DNA of 9,720 nucleotides, from the NCBI GenBank assembly GCA_035510155.1, contig DATKHR010000380.1, forward strand, positions 1 to 9,720, written 5' to 3'. Of the stretch, positions 5,834 through 9,720 are shown piece after piece (positions within the stretch are counted from its first letter, which is position 1; each line of letters begins with the position of its first letter). Source of the stretch: DATKHR01 sp035510155 (GTDB taxonomy: Bacteria; Acidobacteriota; Vicinamibacteria; Vicinamibacterales; CAVVIG01). Both the position numbers and the translations under genes were made by a program. A model generated the notes under the pieces. It made no database searches. It saw only the letters and a program-made list of their open reading frames with translations, and was not told the origin of the DNA.

Positions 5834-7228
5834 ATGAAGACTAGAGTGACAATGAGGCGGTTCGGCCTGTTCCTGCCAGCGTTGATGGTTGGGCTTTCAT
5901 TGACCGTTCGCGCGGACGACTTCAGAGGTGGAGACGATCAGGACCGGGCCTGCCGGGATGACGGTGAAAACCACGAACACAACGTGAACACACCCCTCAA
6001 GCTGATTGGTGTCATCCCGGTTCCCGGCAATCCCATCATCAGCGCGGACATCGCCTGGGTGGACCCGGGGACCGAGGCGTATTACCTGGCGGACAGGTCG
6101 AATGCAGGCGTGGACATCATCGACGTGGAAACGAACTTCTATGTCGGCCGTGTCGGGGGGATGGTTGGAGTCGTGGGAGCTGCGGACGGCACGACGGCCA
6201 ACAATGGTTCGGGTCCCAACGGTGTGGTCGTCACGCCAGGCAGGCGTCTGTGGGCCGGAGACGGCAACGACACGCTGGTCGTGGCTGACGTCAATCCGGA
6301 CTCGCCAACCTTCTTGAACATCCTCAAGTCCATCAACCTCGCGGTCACAGACCCGAGCTCGCCATCGTTCTGTGACGACGGCACGAAAAACGGCCATTGG
6401 TGCGGTCGCGCCGACGAAATCGGATACGACACGAGGCATCATGTGATCCTTATAGCGACTCCAGGACCTCGCTCACCTAAAGTAACGGCCACGTGCAACC
6501 ATTGTCTCGTCGATCCTTACGCAATGCTCGTTTCAGCAGACCCCCCCTATGCGATTCTGAAGACGTTCTCGTTCCCAGTTCCGAATGCCGGAGGACTGGA
6601 GCAGCCGCTCTGGGATCCCGGACTCAACAGGTTCTGGCTCACTGTACCGGGTACCGCGATTCAAGGTCCACGGATCGTCCGCATCGACTCTACCAAGCTC
6701 ACGATTGACAAGACGATCACCCTCAACTGCACCGCGCTGGGGGGTAGCGGCTCCAGCATCACGGGCATTGCCCTGGCACCCTTCCAGCACCTTCTCGTGT
6801 CGGCGTGCGGCTTTCCGGTCGATGTCAGTGCAATCAGCGGCAACGCCAAGATCATCACTAAGAAGGTTGGTGGTGGCGACGAGGTCTGGTACAACCCGGG
6901 CGACGGTCGCTTTTACGTGACGGGCCGTGACGCGGCCAACGTGCAAGACCTCGGCGTCATTGATGCGGAACGCGATGCGCTGCTGCAATTGATTCCGGTA
7001 TCGGCGGGGCCCCTGGTTCCCGTTGGAACCGCGCTCACGGCTGGCAGGAATCCGGCGGCCTTTTCGGAGAACAATCACGTCTTCGTTGACACTCCAGTGA
7101 CGACAGCCATTGCGCAAGGCAAGGCAACCGACGACAGCACGTGCACGAAGTTCGGCGTCATCGGGAGGGGGTGCATCGCGGTCTACGCTCACGCCGGGGA
7201 CGAGGAAGACGAGCCGGACAACAACTAG
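5834..7228 (+). CDS. Secreted beta-propeller-like protein of unknown function
   Basis: The 464-aa product starts with a clear signal peptide, MKTRVTMRRFGLFLPALMVG then LSLTVRADD, probably cut near residue 24. The mature protein opens with a very acidic, His/Asp-rich segment (residues 25-50). It then shows blade-like strands of the YncE/NHL type: LIGVIPVPGNP, YYLADRSNAGVDIIDVETN, GDGNDTLVVADVNPDSPT and DEVWYNPGDGRFYVTGRD. Several cysteines and an SGPNGVVVTPG turn fit an exported, disulfide-containing propeller. It ends with an acidic tail, AGDEEDEPDNN. Such proteins often bind ligands or report on envelope state, but I see no catalytic motif and assign no reaction. It appears monocistronic, with a strong hairpin 24 nt after the stop and a convergent gene beyond. 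The stop TAG lies inside a 9-bp tandem duplication. Confidence 0.85.
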   Translation: MKTRVTMRRFGLFLPALMVGLSLTVRADDFRGGDDQDRACRDDGENHEHNVNTPLKLIGVIPVPGNPIISADIAWVDPGTEAYYLADRSNAGVDIIDVETNFYVGRVGGMVGVVGAADGTTANNGSGPNGVVVTPGRRLWAGDGNDTLVVADVNPDSPTFLNILKSINLAVTDPSSPSFCDDGTKNGHWCGRADEIGYDTRHHVILIATPGPRSPKVTATCNHCLVDPYAMLVSADPPYAILKTFSFPVPNAGGLEQPLWDPGLNRFWLTVPGTAIQGPRIVRIDSTKLTIDKTITLNCTALGGSGSSITGIALAPFQHLLVSACGFPVDVSAISGNAKIITKKVGGGDEVWYNPGDGRFYVTGRDAANVQDLGVIDAERDALLQLIPVSAGPLVPVGTALTAGRNPAAFSENNHVFVDTPVTTAIAQGKATDDSTCTKFGVIGRGCIAVYAHAGDEEDEPDNN

Positions 7229-7238
7229 GACAACTAGG
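7221..7238 (+). repeat. 9-bp tandem duplication across a stop codon
   Basis: ACAACTAGG occurs twice in direct succession (7221-7229 and 7230-7238). The first copy contains the stop TAG (7226-7228) of the propeller gene and the second repeats it just downstream. This looks like a small slippage duplication with no effect on the protein. Confidence 0.6.
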
Positions 7239-7252
7239 AACGCAACGGAAAG

Positions 7253-7296
7253 GGCCCGGGGTGCGTGACATCCCGGGCCTCAGCAGGGTAATTTTT
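7253..7296 (+). terminator. Intrinsic-terminator-like hairpin after the propeller gene
   Basis: GGCCCGGGGTG (7253-7263) pairs with CATCCCGGGCC (7269-7279), an 11-bp stem with one G-U wobble and a 5-nt loop. TTTTT follows at 7292-7296, but only after a 12-nt gap, so it is not a textbook factor-independent terminator. The stem sits between two convergent genes and may block read-through from both sides. Confidence 0.55.
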
Positions 7297-7317
7297 CAGG
7301 GTGATTCTTGAGGATCT

Positions 7318-7342
7318 GGGCGCCCGCACATCGCGAGCGCCC
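7318..7342. repeat. Small GC hairpin between convergent genes
   Basis: GGGCGC (7318-7323) and GCGCCC (7337-7342) are reverse complements around a 13-nt loop. No T-run follows on either strand. It may help end transcription of the minus-strand gene that stops at 7410, but support is weak. Confidence 0.3.
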
Positions 7343-7409
7343 TTACCGTCCTCCATCTGCGACCTCATTGAATTGTCGCCGATCCCGACCGATTGATTAG
7401 CGACCTCAA

Positions 7410-7799
7410 CTACTCGCTTGGATAAATGAACGAGCGGCCATGTGAGTCGCCGTTCGGGTACCAAGCGACGATAGGCGGGGGAACGCCGCGCGGTGACTCC
7501 CCGAGCACAATCGATCGTCCGTTCTTCGACCCGGCGGGACGGTCGGCAGGCAGCGTAAAGCCGAGAAACACTGACTCCCGAGTCGCCTTGTCGAGAACGC
7601 GGACGACCCCCGTCGACCCCATCGCGTCCAAGGTTTCGAACGAGTACGTGCCGGCGTGAAGCGTCACGCCGGGAAGGCCGACCGGCCCACTGAACGTCAG
7701 GTACTCGACTCGACCGCCCGTCGCCGACAGCGTCGCCACGCCCAGCACGAGACCCGCCAACGCACCCAAAGCCGCGACGAACCCTCTGCGCGCCACCAT
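7410..7799 (-). CDS. Small secreted protein of a conserved acidobacterial type
   Basis: The 129-aa product starts at the ATG at 7799, chosen because GGAGGG (7807-7812) lies 7 nt upstream and a signal peptide follows (MVARRGFVAALGALAGLVLG). An in-frame ATG at 7922 would add 41 unconvincing residues. The mature part, VEYLTFSGPVGLPGVTLHAG then TYSFETLDAM, matches a pattern I remember from many small secreted Acidobacteria proteins: 'TFsgPV-LPG--L-AGTY-FE', followed by 'VRVL' and a phrase on a stressor or a change. No enzyme motif is visible, and the single compact domain is probably beta-rich. It converges on the propeller gene and diverges from the kinase gene, with the starts 146 nt apart, so shared control of the divergent pair is possible. 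The function is unknown. Confidence 0.8.
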   Translation of the reverse strand: MVARRGFVAALGALAGLVLGVATLSATGGRVEYLTFSGPVGLPGVTLHAGTYSFETLDAMGSTGVVRVLDKATRESVFLGFTLPADRPAGSKNGRSIVLGESPRGVPPPIVAWYPNGDSHGRSFIYPSE

Positions 7800-7806
7800 G
7801 GTCTTA

Positions 7807-7812
7807 CCCTCC
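7807..7812 (-). promoter_or_regulatory. Shine-Dalgarno deciding the start at 7799
   Basis: GGAGGG on the minus strand lies 7 nt before the ATG at 7799 and supports that start over the longer reading. Confidence 0.7.
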
Positions 7813-7944
7813 TTCAGTCCTTGAGCATCCGGAGCAAGCCACAGTGATTTGCGGCCGGTCCAAATGTCTGCATATCCAGGTAGACGGTCGAGGATCCGAC
7901 TTTCCGCGAGATGGAATCCCAAGAACCCGGTCGTCTGCTACAGT

Positions 7945-8781
7945 GTGGAATCGATCACAATCGGACAACAGGTGGGACCGTACCGCATTGAGTCAGTGCT
8001 CGGCACTGGCGGGGCAGGTGTCGTGTACCTCGCGAGCGATCCGCGTTTGCGACGGCATGTGGCGATCAAGACAGTCGACCGGTCACGTTTTGATACGCGT
8101 GCGGGGTACTCGCTTTTGCACGAGGCACGTATTGCGGCGTCGCTGAATCATCCGTCGATCTGCCGTGTACATGAGGTCGGCGATGTCGACGGGGAGCCGT
8201 TCATCGTCATGGAGCTCGTGGACGGTGTGTCGCTCGCGTCGGTTATTCCACGTGATAGAGGTCTTTCGTACGAGGTGACGCTCAACTACGCCATTCAGAT
8301 CGTCGATGCTGTTGCCCATGCTCATCGGCAGGGCATCGTGCACGGCGATCTCAAAAGCCGGAACATCATGATTGGACCGAATGGGTCTGTGAAAATGCTC
8401 GACTTCGGTCTCGCCGTGTGCTGCGCGAACCTCTGTAATTCGACCCACGACGACACGACGAGGTCCGATGACACGCGCCAGGCCAGAGGCACGGTGCCCT
8501 ACATGGCGCCCGAGCTGCTGTGCGGGCAGCGAGCGGACGCACACTCGGATATCTGGGCGCTGGGGGTGATCCTCTTTGAGATGGCAAGCGGTCGGCGGCC
8601 GTTTGCTGGGGTAACGTCATACGAAATTGCGTGGGCGATTCTCGCAGGCCAGCGGGCCCAGCTGCCGGGCAACCTGCCGTTGGCTTTTAGGCGGCTCATC
8701 AACAAGTGCCTGGCCTTCAAGCCGAATGCGCGCTATCCCTCCGCAGCCGCGCTGGCTTCCGCCCTGGATGACGTCCCATAA
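7945..8781 (+). CDS. Stand-alone Ser/Thr protein kinase (Hanks type)
   Basis: The product, about 278 aa from the GTG at 7945, is nearly all kinase domain. It has a glycine loop GTGGAGVV (residues 20-27), VAIK with Lys42, a helix-C glutamate in HEAR (Glu60), the catalytic loop HGDLKSRN (133-140, Asp135), DFG (153-155), GTVPYMAPE ending at 190, and DIWALG (202-207). All ATP- and metal-binding residues are present, so it should be active. The catalytic loop is HGD rather than HRD, so activation-loop phosphorylation may not be needed. That loop is unusual, with CCANLC followed by a Ser/Thr/Asp-rich stretch. Unlike most acidobacterial kinases there is no membrane segment, PASTA, TPR or propeller tail, so it is probably soluble. 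GTG 7945 places GPYRI eleven residues in, a usual distance; ATGs at 7849 and 7864 are alternatives, and no start has a clear Shine-Dalgarno. A sigma-factor gene follows on the same strand. Confidence 0.88.
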   Translation: MESITIGQQVGPYRIESVLGTGGAGVVYLASDPRLRRHVAIKTVDRSRFDTRAGYSLLHEARIAASLNHPSICRVHEVGDVDGEPFIVMELVDGVSLASVIPRDRGLSYEVTLNYAIQIVDAVAHAHRQGIVHGDLKSRNIMIGPNGSVKMLDFGLAVCCANLCNSTHDDTTRSDDTRQARGTVPYMAPELLCGQRADAHSDIWALGVILFEMASGRRPFAGVTSYEIAWAILAGQRAQLPGNLPLAFRRLINKCLAFKPNARYPSAAALASALDDVP

Positions 8782-8894
8782 AGGCTCATCAAGGCGGCAA
8801 ATGGGTCAATACTGAGAAACTAGCTCGCCTGGCCGTCTAAACCGATGTGGAGCGGGAACTTCGCGAAAGCGCACTGTTGAGCCGGCGAACGACG

Positions 8895-9720
8895 ATGACT
8901 GATCCGCGGTCAGACCGGATGGAACTCAAGGCAGTCACTGGGCAGTCCGTAGAGAGCTCCTCGTTGCGGCAAGCGTCCTCAAATCCGGCTTATGGCGAAC
9001 AAAAGGCGAATCTTCAGAGAACGGAAGCGTTCGTGGACGACGAAGCACTTTTCCTCGCCAGTCTTCCCGTCATAGACGACATTGCCGGACAGATCTGCCG
9101 GCGCCACCATATGACCAGCGCGGACGCCGAAGACTTCAGGTCCGTCGCACGACTGCATTTCATGGAACGCAACTGCGAGGTCCTCCGCCGTTTCGAAGGA
9201 CGCAGCAGTCTCCCAACCTATGTCAACGTCGTGATCCAGCGTTTGTTTCTCGACTATCGAAATCGCCAGTGGGGCCGGTGGCGTCCGTCGGCCGAAGCCA
9301 AGCGCTATGGCCCGACGGCGATTCTATTGGAGCGGCTTATCGTGCGAGACGGGTGGACGGCCGAGCAGGCGGCGGAAATCCTGCGTGTCAATCATGGAAT
9401 CACGATCGACGAGCCTCTGACCACGCTCTGCGCCAAGTTCTCGGACCGGACGTCCGGCCGCGAGTTCGTGTCAGAGACCGGGGCGGAGGCAGTCGAGAGC
9501 CCAGGTCCGGGATCGGATGTCAACGTGATCCAATCGGAGCAGGAGTTTCTTGCTCAGCGGGTGCGCCGCGCGTTGAATCGTGCGCGGCAGGCGCTGGATC
9601 CCCAGGAGCGCCTCGTGCTCAAGATGCGCTTCGAGGACTCGGTGTCGATCGCGGACATCTCGCGGGCGCTGCACCTTGATCAGAAGCGGCTGTACCGTAT
9701 GATTGAGCGGCTTCTGGCCC
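8895..9720 (+). CDS. Sigma-70-family RNA polymerase sigma factor (C-terminus beyond window)
   Basis: This open frame of at least 275 codons runs off the right edge. After a polar N-terminal extension (about residues 1-45) comes a region-2-like part (about 60-131): ALFLASLPVIDDIAGQICRR, LRRFEGRSSLPTYVNVVIQR, then LFLDYRNRQWGRWRPS. This resembles core-binding and -10 recognition helices of large ECF-like factors. Region 4 follows at about 233-275: ALDPQERLVLKMRFEDSVSI, then ADISRALHLDQKRLYRMIER, a clear helix-turn-helix for -35 contact. The linker of about 100 residues is much longer than in classic ECF factors. The frame is open back to a stop at 8838. ATG 8895 is my choice, with GTG 8847 and ATG 8919 possible and no strong Shine-Dalgarno for any. 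The gene follows the kinase on the same strand, so it may be cotranscribed and phosphorylated. No anti-sigma gene is visible. Confidence 0.82.
   Translation, partial: MTDPRSDRMELKAVTGQSVESSSLRQASSNPAYGEQKANLQRTEAFVDDEALFLASLPVIDDIAGQICRRHHMTSADAEDFRSVARLHFMERNCEVLRRFEGRSSLPTYVNVVIQRLFLDYRNRQWGRWRPSAEAKRYGPTAILLERLIVRDGWTAEQAAEILRVNHGITIDEPLTTLCAKFSDRTSGREFVSETGAEAVESPGPGSDVNVIQSEQEFLAQRVRRALNRARQALDPQERLVLKMRFEDSVSIADISRALHLDQKRLYRMIERLLA

Noticed and set aside
6533..7192. Minus-strand frame of 219 codons inside the secreted propeller gene
   Set aside because: Shadow frame; the plus strand has a signal peptide, Shine-Dalgarno and propeller blades.
7915..7936. ECF-like promoter before the kinase (GGAAT and CGTCT)
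   Set aside because: The two elements are only about 11 nt apart, too close for the usual 16-17 nt spacing.
9269..9679. Plus-strand frame of 136 codons overlapping the sigma-factor gene
   Set aside because: Gly/Arg/Ala-rich alternative frame; the sigma frame covers the same bases with clear region 2 and region 4.

Overview
The window is high-GC bacterial DNA with a mix typical of soil Acidobacteriota, possibly the Vicinamibacteria. The pointers are an exported Tricorn-type protease with Gly/Arg-rich loops, a small secreted protein of a type I associate with that phylum, a Ser/Thr kinase next to a large sigma-70-like factor, and a DUF4143-type ATPase. The phylum call is inference from remembered family distributions, not from a marker gene.

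Layout. Minus strand, 1-177: N-terminus of an exported protein with a GTG start, running off the left edge. Minus strand, 287-3751: a complete Tricorn-like protease (1154 aa) with a signal peptide and a visible catalytic tetrad. Region 3752-5510 is an accessory patch. It holds a 5'-truncated remnant of a small basic protein, a perfect 9-bp inverted repeat, an AT-rich pair of 22-bp tandem repeats overlapping a good promoter, a complete AAA/DUF4143 ATPase (4112-5329, plus), and a probable C-terminal remnant of uroporphyrinogen-III synthase (minus, 5349-5510). Plus strand, 5834-7228: a secreted beta-propeller-like protein, followed by a strong hairpin. Minus strand, 7410-7799: a small secreted protein converging on it. 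Plus strand, 7945-8781: a stand-alone Ser/Thr kinase domain. Plus strand, 8895 to the right edge: a sigma-70-family factor, incomplete at its C-terminus.

How the genes fit together. The Tricorn-like protease and the left-edge gene are co-directional, 109 nt apart, and both look exported. The ATPase lies between decayed gene pieces, as expected of a laterally acquired gene. The kinase and sigma factor are co-directional with a gap of about 110 nt, suggesting a phosphorylation-linked transcription switch. That is the most interesting hypothesis here, but nothing in the sequence proves it. I saw no CRISPR array, tRNA, rRNA or transposase, and no clearly undescribed multi-gene system.
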